From: LZORAL124-50-18 sp051208045
GTDB lineage: Bacteria; Pseudomonadota; Gammaproteobacteria; Pseudomonadales; Oleiphilaceae
Assembly (NCBI GenBank): GCA_051208045.1
Contig: JBPJFY010000011.1
Span: 62,001-126,000, forward strand
Reading direction: 5' to 3'
Length of the DNA stretch: 64,000 bases
Positions 41,207 through 48,940 of the stretch are shown here, one piece after another. Made by a program: the position numbers and the translations under genes. Each line of letters opens with the position of its first letter. Positions within the stretch are counted from its first letter, which is position 1. The notes beneath the pieces are model-generated. The model was not told the DNA's origin. It made no database searches and worked only from the letters and a program-made list of their open reading frames with translations.

Positions 41207-43147
41207 ATGATCGCCTTACTCAAAAAGGTGCGGGATCAACTCGACCGCATGGGCGCTGATAACAGCACCCTCAGCCCAGAAGAGCGCCGGATTTTCGAGG
41301 TGCGGGAAAACGAACAGAACTACGCAAAGCTGTATGATCCTACCGCAGAAGACGTCAACCGCTACGGGCAAAAAATCAATCTGCTGGACATCACGGATCA
41401 CACTAAAGCCGCGAAGAACCACCTCGCCGAAGGTCGTTCCATGCGTATTAACGACAATCCATCGGTCGGCACTAACCCGAACCGCAATAAACAGCACGGG
41501 TTTCACTTTACCGCCGACAATTGCATTGGCTGTCATGCGTGTGAAGCCGCCTGTTCGGAAAAAAATGAAAACCCGGCCCACATTGCCTTCCGCTCTGTCG
41601 GCTATGTAGAGGGGGGCAGTTATCCAGACTACAAGCGCTTGAACATATCCATGGCGTGTAATCACTGTGATAATCCTGTCTGCCTCAAGGGCTGTCCCAC
41701 CAAAGCCTATACGAAACACGCAGAGTACGGAGCGGTACTGCAGGATCCGGACACCTGTTTCGGCTGTGGTTATTGTACCTGGGTGTGCCCCTATAATGCG
41801 CCACAACTGGACCCGGTACAGGGCCAGGTCAGCAAGTGTAATATGTGCGTGGACCGTCTGGAGGTAGGCTTAAAACCTGCCTGTGTTTCCGCCTGTCTGG
41901 GGAACGCCCTAAACTTTGGGGTGATTGAAAACACGCCGGAAAATCGGGAGCAAATCAAAACGTCGATTCCTGGGTTCCCGGACCCGTCCATCACACAACC
42001 CAACATTCGTTTTCAACAAACGAAAAGTCTGCCCAACGAAATGGGGCGAACCGATTCCATGCCCGTTAAGTATCATAAAAAAGAGGATGGAGAGTTTCGT
42101 TCCGTAGTGGATGAGAAAGAAGGCAAGATGCGGAGCTGGAACCTGAAACGACTCAGTTCACGCGAGAATCCACTGGTCATATTTACCTTGTGTACGCAGG
42201 GCATCATTGGGGCATTCCTCATGATTTTCCTCGCGCCCCTCGCTGGTATTGACGCCCTGCAGGGAATACAGAACAGTGCCGCCTATTTTCCCATGCTGAT
42301 TTCACTCATGGCACTCCAGGCCGGCGTACTCGTCCTGTCTACCTTGCATCTCGGTAAACCGCTGCGTTTTTATCGAGGGTTCAACAACCTGAAGTACTCC
42401 CCGCTCAGCCGCGAAGCCTTGGGGATAGCGCTGTTCTTTGCAGGCCTCGCAGGCTACACCTTCTTTGAAATCCTGAGCGCATGGCTCGGTTGGCGAGTAT
42501 TTAGTGTACTTTCTACAGTGATGGGTACGTTTGCTGTGCTATCTGGGCTAGTCGGTCTGTATTTCATGCACTGTATTTATCGCATCAAGGCACGCCCTTT
42601 TTGGAACCACTGGCAGGTACTCACGTCATTCTTTGGCTCAATGTTCAGTGTCGGTGCCGTGTTTGTGGCACTGTTCATCCTCCCCGGAGAGATATTCTCA
42701 GGCGAGTCTGGTGTGTTGAACTCAATGGTCACCACTTTGGCGACGTTACTGGCGATAGGATTGGTTGCCGAAGGTATTGGGCTGTATTTTCACGCCCGCT
42801 ACCTCAATACAGAGGCCGGAGAAGGCGCTGCCGCGCACTACATCCAGTCCACGACCTTTGGTAAAACCTACGCCTTACGAAACAGCCTTGTTGCCTTAAC
42901 GGCAATCGCAGCGGTAAGCATGGGCCTTTTCGGAGGAGACGGTTGGGTGACACTGCTGGTGTTTACGTGCACAGGTTTAGCCACGTTGACCACTTTGTTG
43001 ATTGGGCGCGCGTTGTTCTATGTACTGGTCATCCCAACCACCATGCCTGGCGCTTTCTTCTGGAAAAACAAAGGCTTCGAACAACACGCCCGAGATATTG
43101 GATTGGCTGACATGCCACAAACTGGCGTGGTGCCCGATCTACACTAG
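41207..43147 (+). CDS. Fused DmsB-like Fe-S and DmsC-like membrane-anchor subunit
   Basis: A 646-residue fusion of two subunits that are separate in DMSO reductase-type enzymes. After an N-terminal extension of about 95 residues comes a four-cluster ferredoxin domain (about 100-250): CIGCHACEAAC, CNHCDNPVCLKGCP, CFGCGYCTWVCP and CNMC...CVSAC. The C-terminal half (about 325-625) has eight hydrophobic helices like DmsC, which takes electrons from menaquinol or ubiquinol. No Tat signal, so the Fe-S part faces the cytosol. Lying directly after the nitrate reductase gene, it probably passes electrons from the quinol pool to the Mo subunit; this is inference. A hairpin follows the stop codon. Confidence 0.9.
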   Translation: MIALLKKVRDQLDRMGADNSTLSPEERRIFEVRENEQNYAKLYDPTAEDVNRYGQKINLLDITDHTKAAKNHLAEGRSMRINDNPSVGTNPNRNKQHGFHFTADNCIGCHACEAACSEKNENPAHIAFRSVGYVEGGSYPDYKRLNISMACNHCDNPVCLKGCPTKAYTKHAEYGAVLQDPDTCFGCGYCTWVCPYNAPQLDPVQGQVSKCNMCVDRLEVGLKPACVSACLGNALNFGVIENTPENREQIKTSIPGFPDPSITQPNIRFQQTKSLPNEMGRTDSMPVKYHKKEDGEFRSVVDEKEGKMRSWNLKRLSSRENPLVIFTLCTQGIIGAFLMIFLAPLAGIDALQGIQNSAAYFPMLISLMALQAGVLVLSTLHLGKPLRFYRGFNNLKYSPLSREALGIALFFAGLAGYTFFEILSAWLGWRVFSVLSTVMGTFAVLSGLVGLYFMHCIYRIKARPFWNHWQVLTSFFGSMFSVGAVFVALFILPGEIFSGESGVLNSMVTTLATLLAIGLVAEGIGLYFHARYLNTEAGEGAAAHYIQSTTFGKTYALRNSLVALTAIAAVSMGLFGGDGWVTLLVFTCTGLATLTTLLIGRALFYVLVIPTTMPGAFFWKNKGFEQHARDIGLADMPQTGVVPDLH

Positions 43148-43194
43148 GCTCTGACAGCCCCGACGGGTCATTTCGCCGGCCGGGCCTAACACAC

Positions 43195-43226
43195 CTTCCC
43201 GGAATCGCCATTGCGACTCCGGGAAG
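43195..43226 (+). terminator. Hairpin at the end of the nitrate operon
   Basis: CTTCCCGGA pairs with TCCGGGAAG, with an inner TCGC-CATT-GCGA stem, 47 bases after the stop codon. There is no good T run, so the confidence is moderate. Confidence 0.5.
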
Positions 43227-43314
43227 TCTCCAAGAAGTAAAGTATAAACAACTGCCAAGGTCGTATCAAAATTGTCCCAAGTTCAGGGCGCATTCTCAGA
43301 CCAGGCAAATTTGC

Positions 43315-43515
43315 TTAGACTGGACAAATCTGGTTTTTTTCCAGGAGTTCAAACAGAAATTGGCACAAAGCACTTTCCGCATCCCCTTTAGAGGTATACG
43401 GGCCAAAAACGCCCTCTTCCCGGGTATTGAAAAACCATTCGTTGTTTGAAAAGATGAAACGGCTGGTCTTTGGGTGGAACTTCTCGTTCGCGTCACCCCA
43501 ACGTCTCTGATTCAC
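43315..43515 (-). CDS. Small hypothetical protein, DUF6316-like
   Basis: A 66-residue protein. After the N-terminal RRWGD segment it has FHPKTSRFIFSNNEWFF and a TREEG...GPYTSKGDAESAL pattern, a compact beta-beta-alpha layout seen in a family of small gammaproteobacterial proteins (DUF6316) of unknown role. I use GTG at 43515 because GGAG lies 8 bases upstream; a TTG at 43575 would add 20 residues and has no ribosome site. Its reading frame is rich in charged and aromatic residues, as real genes are. It converges with the nitrate operon. Confidence 0.55.
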   Translation of the reverse strand: MNQRRWGDANEKFHPKTSRFIFSNNEWFFNTREEGVFGPYTSKGDAESALCQFLFELLEKNQICPV

Positions 43516-43816
43516 AGGTACATCTCCATTCCTAAAATCAAAAAATGACAGATTCAAAACACTATACGCAGTCAATGCCTTTTTGAATCACCCTCATTTT
43601 CGGGGCAAGCCCCAAACAGTTTGTGCCGTTGTTATCGTAGTAGAGGCGAGGTCTATTGAATCCACCAATGAAACGTGCGTGGAGGTCTCCTATCCCTTGT
43701 CCACCACCTATCCGCATAGACCCACTGCCAATTATGCACAAGCGTATTAAAAATGCATGACATTTTTTAACATTTTAGAACAATTTCAAAAATTTGCCTG
43801 TCATTGTACACATTTC
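43516..43816. other. 301-base gap between two small minus-strand genes
   Basis: Nothing clear: no gene, repeat or hairpin of note. The right half (43740-43800) is AT-rich and includes poly-T/A patches. Confidence 0.4.
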
Positions 43817-44071
43817 TCAAAAGCCACAGTGCCCTCCGGCACACCCCTGCCCGGTCATACAGGGTGGAGCCTCTGGATTTTTTAAACTTGAACTGCGCAC
43901 CACGCCACCGGTGTTCAGAATTTTATTCACCGGAGAGGCCGCAGGTGTCTCCCCGGCATCAATTCCAGCAACCTCACACAACTCACCCCAGGTCGCAATA
44001 GACAAGGACATCGCATGTCGCACTTCAACAACTTTTTCATTGGCTTCACAGCGATAATCATACGTTGGCAT
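43817..44071 (-). CDS. FmdB-family zinc-ribbon protein
   Basis: An 84-residue protein that starts MPTYDYRCEANEKVVEVRH, the FmdB signature, and continues ATWGELCEVAGI and VNKILNTGGVV. The C terminus ends with CAGGHCGF. The usual second CxxC of the zinc ribbon is reduced here: the visible Cys are C8 in YRC, C33 in ELC, and the C-terminal three. FmdB proteins are putative regulators of formamidase or other genes and are common near nitrogen metabolism. I use ATG 44071, which puts GAGG 6 bases upstream; the adjacent ATG at 44074 is too close to it. Confidence 0.8.
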   Translation of the reverse strand: MPTYDYRCEANEKVVEVRHAMSLSIATWGELCEVAGIDAGETPAASPVNKILNTGGVVRSSSLKNPEAPPCMTGQGCAGGHCGF

Positions 44072-44230
44072 CATTCACCTCAAAATCGGATGTGTTCAGA
44101 TTCCGGTATTCTGGCAGAAAGACCATCCTTGCCGCAATGCGCACGACGAACTGGCTTACACGTTTTTTATGAACAAATTGTATTCTGAACTAAACTAAGG
44201 GGATATCGGGAGAACGAACAGGAGAAGACG

Positions 44231-44854
44231 TTGCGGAGAATTTCAGCGAACAGTCTGTGCGGGTCACTGTGTATGGCATTCAGCCTCCAAGGTCTGTCTT
44301 TGGAACTTCAGGTGGTCGATAACAACGGCCAGCAGGTGACTGACGCCGTGGTAGTGTTCCATCTCAGTGAACCAGACCGCCAGGACTACCAGCGCCGGTT
44401 TGACGCAAAACATCACCCGAACACACAACCTGCGCTCATGGACCAGATCAATCGGGAGTTCGTCCCGTTTGTCCTCCCTATTCAAAAACACCAGTGGGTA
44501 TTATTTCCGAACAACGATACTGTTCGACACCATGTTTATTCCTTTTCCAAGCCCAAGCGATTTGAAATAAAGCTGTACGCTGGCGTTCCTTCAGAACCGG
44601 TCCAGTTTGACAAAACCGGCATTGTGGTTCTTGGCTGCAACATACACGATGCCATGCTGGCCTACATCTATATCACCGAATCACCCGCTTTCACCCGCAC
44701 CAATGATCAAGGCGTGGCAAGCCTGGCTATGGAAGGTATCACACCGGAATCTGTCACGGTCTGGCACCCCTTTCTTGGCTTTGACAATGCCGGCGTGAAC
44801 CATGCCTGGCAAGCGATCTCCGAGTCGAAATCTCTCACCGTGCCCATCAATTAA
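44231..44854 (+). CDS. Cupredoxin-like periplasmic protein (methylamine-utilisation type)
   Basis: A 207-residue exported protein with an N-terminal hydrophobic signal (about 1-25) and a beta-sandwich region. The segments NNDTVRHHVYSF and VLGCNIHDAMLAY give a type-1 copper ligand set (His, Cys, His, with a Met three residues after the last His). The C-terminal third is a carboxypeptidase-regulatory-like strand set (about 160-205). Start is TTG 44231, with AGGAGA 8 bases upstream; an in-frame ATG at 44273 would cut the signal. The GGDEF/EAL gene follows 35 bases downstream, so they are likely one operon in which the copper protein may supply a signal; this is inference. Confidence 0.78.
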   Translation: MRRISANSLCGSLCMAFSLQGLSLELQVVDNNGQQVTDAVVVFHLSEPDRQDYQRRFDAKHHPNTQPALMDQINREFVPFVLPIQKHQWVLFPNNDTVRHHVYSFSKPKRFEIKLYAGVPSEPVQFDKTGIVVLGCNIHDAMLAYIYITESPAFTRTNDQGVASLAMEGITPESVTVWHPFLGFDNAGVNHAWQAISESKSLTVPIN

Positions 44855-44889
44855 GTGCACTCAACTCAAGGATAAGGGAATGCCCAGCT

Positions 44890-47265
44890 ATGAACACCGG
44901 TAGTTTGAGAAACAAGATACTCAGCCTGTTCGTTGCCCTCATCATTCTGGCTTTCCTGACTACCATTGGTGCGGTATTTCTGGCCACCAGTCAAAATGTC
45001 GACCGGCAGGTGAGAAATCGCCTGGAGGTTGGTCAAAATGTACTGCAAAAGCTGATGGAGTTTCGTGGCACACAGCTCTTCGATTCTGCCAAGTTGCTTA
45101 CCTCGGACTTTGGATTCAAAGCGGCAGTATCCGATGAGGACAAGGAAACGATTCAATCCGCATTGGAAAATCATGGCTCGCGCATCGGGGCCGATCTGAT
45201 GTTGCTTTCTGCGCTCAATGGGCAACTCATCGCCAGCGCTGACCCGAACTCAGCGGACACGCAAGCCTACCCGTTCCCTGACTTTCTCACCCTGGCCCAA
45301 AAAAGTGATGGAGAGATGACCATCGCCCTGCTGAATGACCGGATATATCAGGTTGTTCTGGTGCCGGTAAAAGCACCGGTGACCATTGCCTGGGCCACCA
45401 TCGGGTTTGAAATCAACAGTGAGTTCGTCACTCAGCTCAAAACCCTCACAAACCTGGATGTTACGATTCTCGGTCGCGCCCTGCCCGAGGCACGCATGCA
45501 GTATGTATACACGTCAACCATCTCGGGCCTGGAAAACTGGATAAACGAGTGGAAGGATCATTTTATCCGGGACGACATTACCTGGGCCGCATTCAGTCAC
45601 GCGGACAAAGACCTCGTGCATCGTCGATCCGTGCTCAGCGCCGAGGGCGGCTGGAATATCAGCAGCATCCTCACCGCATCAAAATCCGAAGAAAGTGATC
45701 GCTTCATCGATCTGCGCAACCAGCTGTTACTCATTTCTCTGGCAACGCTGTTAGTCTCCGTCTTTATGGCCGCGCTGATCTCGGGTAAAGTCACGCGCCC
45801 CATCCTGACACTGGTGAGAGTCACCCAACGTATCAGCAGTGGCGACTACTCCGAATCCATTCCCGTGGAAGAAAAAGCCACCACCGAGATTAACGCACTC
45901 GCTAACAGTATCCGATCCATGCAACGAGGTATCGCCCAGCGTGAAAACCGGATCATGTATCAGGCTTACCATGACCCGCTTACCGGCATGCCAAATCGTG
46001 CAAAAATACTGATCGACCTCGCCGCGTTGATACAGGATTCGGGTACAGCAAGCCCTTTCAGCGTGATGGAACTGAATCTGAACCGATTCAAGCAGGTGAA
46101 CGATACCTTTGGATTACATGTCGGGGATCAATTACTCAAGTCGGTAGCACTCCGCTTAACCGCGCTGACCAGCGATGATGGTCTGGCAGCACGCATTGGG
46201 GCCGATGAGTTCGCCCTGGTGTTTCCGTGCAAAGCCCGCCAGGAAATGCAAACGGTCATTGACACGCTTTCCGCCAAACTCGCCCAAAAGTTTCATGTCG
46301 ATGACATCGATATTTCCATCTCTGCGCGCTATGGCATTGCATTGTACCCGGACCATGGGGACCAGGCAGACCAGTTGCTCAGACGGGCCAACATTGCTCT
46401 GAGCAAAGCCAAAGACCACAAGGCGTTTACTGTTTTTTATCAGGAAGGCATGGACAGCACGCACCTCAAAACCATCACACTGCTGAATGATCTCAAAGGT
46501 GCCATCGAGCGAGACGAACTCCTGATGCACTATCAACCTAAGCTGGAGTTGAGCACCCGCAGCGTCACCCAGGTGGAGTCTTTGATTCGCTGGATTCATC
46601 CGGAACTGGGCTTTATTTCGCCCGCAGAATTTATCCCGCTGGCCGAACAATCCGGTCTGATGCCGGAACTGACCCGCTGGGTGATTCAGCGCGTCATCAG
46701 GGATGTGTCGGCCTGGCGGTCACAGTCGGTCTCTGCCTCGGCCGCCGTCAACCTCTCTGCGTACGATTTGACCTATGACTCACTCCCGACTGACGTGGTA
46801 CGCTGGGTCACTGAGGCCGGTCTGGGCTCCGCAGACTTGATTCTGGAAGTGACGGAAAGCGCTGTTCTGGATGACCCGGAGTATGCCATCAATATTCTCG
46901 ACCGGTTTAAACAGGCTGGATTCTGCCTTTCGATTGATGACTACGGCACGGGTTACTCTTCGCTGAGTCAACTCAAGAAGATGCCCGTGGATGAACTTAA
47001 AATTGACATGTCTTTCATTCGTCAGCTCGACAATGATAAAGAGGATCAGGTCATCGTGAAATCCACCATTGAAATGGCACACAACATCGGCTTGACCGTG
47101 GTCGCTGAAGGCGTAGAAAACGCTCAGTCCTGGGAAATGCTGGAGCGATGGGGGTGCAATAAATTGCAAGGCTATTACATTGCCAAACCTCTCCCTTTTG
47201 AAGAATTTGTTTGCTGGTACGCACAGTTTGACCCGCAAACTATCGCGCCGGCCATCCCAGCCTGA
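44890..47265 (+). CDS. Membrane GGDEF-EAL protein (probable c-di-GMP phosphodiesterase)
   Basis: A 791-residue protein. Two membrane helices (about 10-30 and 275-300) flank a periplasmic sensor region, followed by HAMP (about 300-350). The GGDEF domain (about 365-525) has RIGADEFAL, with Ala for the second Gly, so cyclase activity is doubtful. The EAL domain (about 540-780) has ESLIRW for EALLRW, ILEVTESAV, DDYGTGYSSL and KIDMSFI; the metal-binding acidic residues and the catalytic Lys are kept, so c-di-GMP hydrolysis is likely. It probably controls attachment or biofilm from an envelope signal. It sits between the cupredoxin-like gene and a membrane-protein gene, 11 bases apart. Confidence 0.92.
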   Translation: MNTGSLRNKILSLFVALIILAFLTTIGAVFLATSQNVDRQVRNRLEVGQNVLQKLMEFRGTQLFDSAKLLTSDFGFKAAVSDEDKETIQSALENHGSRIGADLMLLSALNGQLIASADPNSADTQAYPFPDFLTLAQKSDGEMTIALLNDRIYQVVLVPVKAPVTIAWATIGFEINSEFVTQLKTLTNLDVTILGRALPEARMQYVYTSTISGLENWINEWKDHFIRDDITWAAFSHADKDLVHRRSVLSAEGGWNISSILTASKSEESDRFIDLRNQLLLISLATLLVSVFMAALISGKVTRPILTLVRVTQRISSGDYSESIPVEEKATTEINALANSIRSMQRGIAQRENRIMYQAYHDPLTGMPNRAKILIDLAALIQDSGTASPFSVMELNLNRFKQVNDTFGLHVGDQLLKSVALRLTALTSDDGLAARIGADEFALVFPCKARQEMQTVIDTLSAKLAQKFHVDDIDISISARYGIALYPDHGDQADQLLRRANIALSKAKDHKAFTVFYQEGMDSTHLKTITLLNDLKGAIERDELLMHYQPKLELSTRSVTQVESLIRWIHPELGFISPAEFIPLAEQSGLMPELTRWVIQRVIRDVSAWRSQSVSASAAVNLSAYDLTYDSLPTDVVRWVTEAGLGSADLILEVTESAVLDDPEYAINILDRFKQAGFCLSIDDYGTGYSSLSQLKKMPVDELKIDMSFIRQLDNDKEDQVIVKSTIEMAHNIGLTVVAEGVENAQSWEMLERWGCNKLQGYYIAKPLPFEEFVCWYAQFDPQTIAPAIPA

Positions 47266-47276
47266 AAGGTGCCGTT

Positions 47277-47822
47277 GTGCCGTTCACACCACTGCATATG
47301 GGGCCCGGACTCGTCATCAAAGCCCTCTTTCGCGGAAGCTTTTCTCTTGTGGTATTCGGTGTTGCGCAAATCATCATGGACTTGCAACCATTGTTTGTCA
47401 TACTTACCGGACAGGGGCACCTGCATGGGTTCAGCCACACCTGCCTTGGGGCCACCCTCATCGGCGGATTTTCCATGGTTCTGGGCAAATATTTCGCTGA
47501 GTGGTTGCTGGCCCGACTCCCTCTGCCCCCCGTCACCCTGAGCTGGAAGGTGGTTGGCATCAGCGCATTTCTTGGCACCTACACACATGTGTTACTCGAC
47601 ACTATCATGCACGCAGACTTGCTCCCCTGGTACCCGTTCTCCTCTCATAACGAATTACTTTACCTGCTTTCTCATGACGCACTGAACCTGACCTGCTTGA
47701 TCACTGGTTTACTTGGCGGCGCAGTCTGTTTAATCTACCTGTTAATTCAAAAGAAACAGGATCCCCCGAAGGATAACTATGGAAATGCTTCCCAGTCTCG
47801 AAGAGATCCATCAGGCCGCTGA
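47277..47822 (+). CDS. YdjM/DUF457-like membrane protein
   Basis: A 181-residue integral membrane protein with four or five hydrophobic helices. The N-terminal PFTPLHMGPGL and the His/Asp-rich motifs DLQPLFVIL, HGFSHT and HVLLDTIMHAD resemble the LexA-binding, membrane-bound metal-dependent hydrolase family (YdjM / DUF457), whose activity is unproven. Start is GTG 47277 with AAAGGTG 6 bases upstream. Its end overlaps the next gene by 44 bases in another frame; the last 25 residues are charged and probably cytosolic. It follows the GGDEF/EAL gene by 11 bases, so the genes are likely co-transcribed. Confidence 0.72.
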   Translation: MPFTPLHMGPGLVIKALFRGSFSLVVFGVAQIIMDLQPLFVILTGQGHLHGFSHTCLGATLIGGFSMVLGKYFAEWLLARLPLPPVTLSWKVVGISAFLGTYTHVLLDTIMHADLLPWYPFSSHNELLYLLSHDALNLTCLITGLLGGAVCLIYLLIQKKQDPPKDNYGNASQSRRDPSGR

Positions 47823-48759
47823 AGTTGTTTATCAAACCCTGTCGCCCACACCACAATACAGCTGGCCACTGCTCAACCAGAAACTCGGCGTCGAAACCTG
47901 GCTGAAACACGAGAATCATTTGCCCGTGGGTGCGTTTAAAGTTCGTGGTGGTTTGACTTACTTCCATGCGTTGAAACAGAACCAACCCAACTGCCCTGGC
48001 ATTATAACTGCCACACGGGGAAATCACGGCCAAAGTGTGGGGCTGGCCGCCGCCAGATTCAATTTCCCCGTTACCGTCGTCGTGCCTCATGGGAACAGCA
48101 GGGAAAAAAATGCGGCCATGAAGGCCTTGGGTGTTCGACTCATCGAGCACGGCGATGACTTTCAGGCGTCACTGGAGTATTCGCAACAACTGGCGCAGGA
48201 ACAGAATCTACACGCTATTCCACCCTTCCATCCATGGCTTCTTCGGGGTGTTTCCACCTACAGCTGGGAAATGTTACGCGCTGTTCCTGATCTGGATGTT
48301 GTGTTCATTCCCATTGGCATGGGTTCCGGTATCTGCGGAATGGTGGCAGCAAGAAAAGCGCTGAAACACAACGTCAAAATCGTCGGCGTGGTTTCTGCAC
48401 AGGCTCCGGCGTATGCTCGCTCCTTTGCTCAGCGAGCTCGCATCGAAGCGCCGGTAACCACCCAACTGGCAGACGGGCTGGCCTGCCGCTCCCCTTCCGA
48501 AGACGCCTTAAATATCATTTGGAAAGAAATCGACTATATTGTTGAAGTATCCGACGTCGCAATTGAGTCGGCCATGCGTGATGTCTTTGAATGTACCCAT
48601 AACATTGCCGAAGGTGCAGGCGCGGCTTCAGTGGCAGCGGCAATCAAAGAAAAAGCCACGCTCAAAGGCAAAAAAATTGGCATGGTGTTATCCGGTGGAA
48701 ATATTGACCGAGAAGTCTATGCACAAGTGTTAGCAAACCAGGCAGCGGAATCGGCGTGA
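47779..48759 (+). CDS. PLP-dependent threonine/serine dehydratase family enzyme
   Basis: A 326-residue fold type II PLP enzyme. The Schiff-base Lys lies in HLPVGAFKVRGG, the PLP phosphate loop in MGSGICG and the substrate loop in TRGNHGQS. Family members deaminate threonine or serine, and the TRGNHGQ form is also seen in hydroxyectoine-degrading EutB proteins, so the exact substrate is open. There is no C-terminal ACT domain, so it is the short, non-feedback type. AGGA precedes the ATG, inside the overlapping end of the upstream gene, so translation may be coupled. A 17-base palindrome starts at the stop codon. Confidence 0.85.
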   Translation: MEMLPSLEEIHQAAEVVYQTLSPTPQYSWPLLNQKLGVETWLKHENHLPVGAFKVRGGLTYFHALKQNQPNCPGIITATRGNHGQSVGLAAARFNFPVTVVVPHGNSREKNAAMKALGVRLIEHGDDFQASLEYSQQLAQEQNLHAIPPFHPWLLRGVSTYSWEMLRAVPDLDVVFIPIGMGSGICGMVAARKALKHNVKIVGVVSAQAPAYARSFAQRARIEAPVTTQLADGLACRSPSEDALNIIWKEIDYIVEVSDVAIESAMRDVFECTHNIAEGAGAASVAAAIKEKATLKGKKIGMVLSGGNIDREVYAQVLANQAAESA

Positions 48760-48829
48760 ATTGACTCAATTCAAGGCGAGTGGGTCCTGAAAAGTCCAGA
48801 ATTGTCACAGACTTCGCCACAGATTTCGT

Positions 48830-48835
48830 TATAAT
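48830..48835 (+). promoter_or_regulatory. Possible -10 box of the wax ester synthase gene
   Basis: TATAAT at 48830-48835, 106 bases before the ATG. No good -35 box lies at 16-18 bases; TTGTCA at 48802 is too far (22 bases). Plausible promoter only. Confidence 0.35.
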
Positions 48836-48940
48836 CCGGTTCTGTCAGTGGTACACGTGTTCGTTCAACACCTCTTCGAGGTAGAACCCGTTCACGTACC
48901 CTGTTCGGGACGATAATTTATACAGCATGGAATAAGCAAG

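Noticed and set aside
46156..46650. 164-codon minus-strand open frame opposite the GGDEF/EAL gene
   Set aside because: Antisense shadow; contains no recognisable domain.
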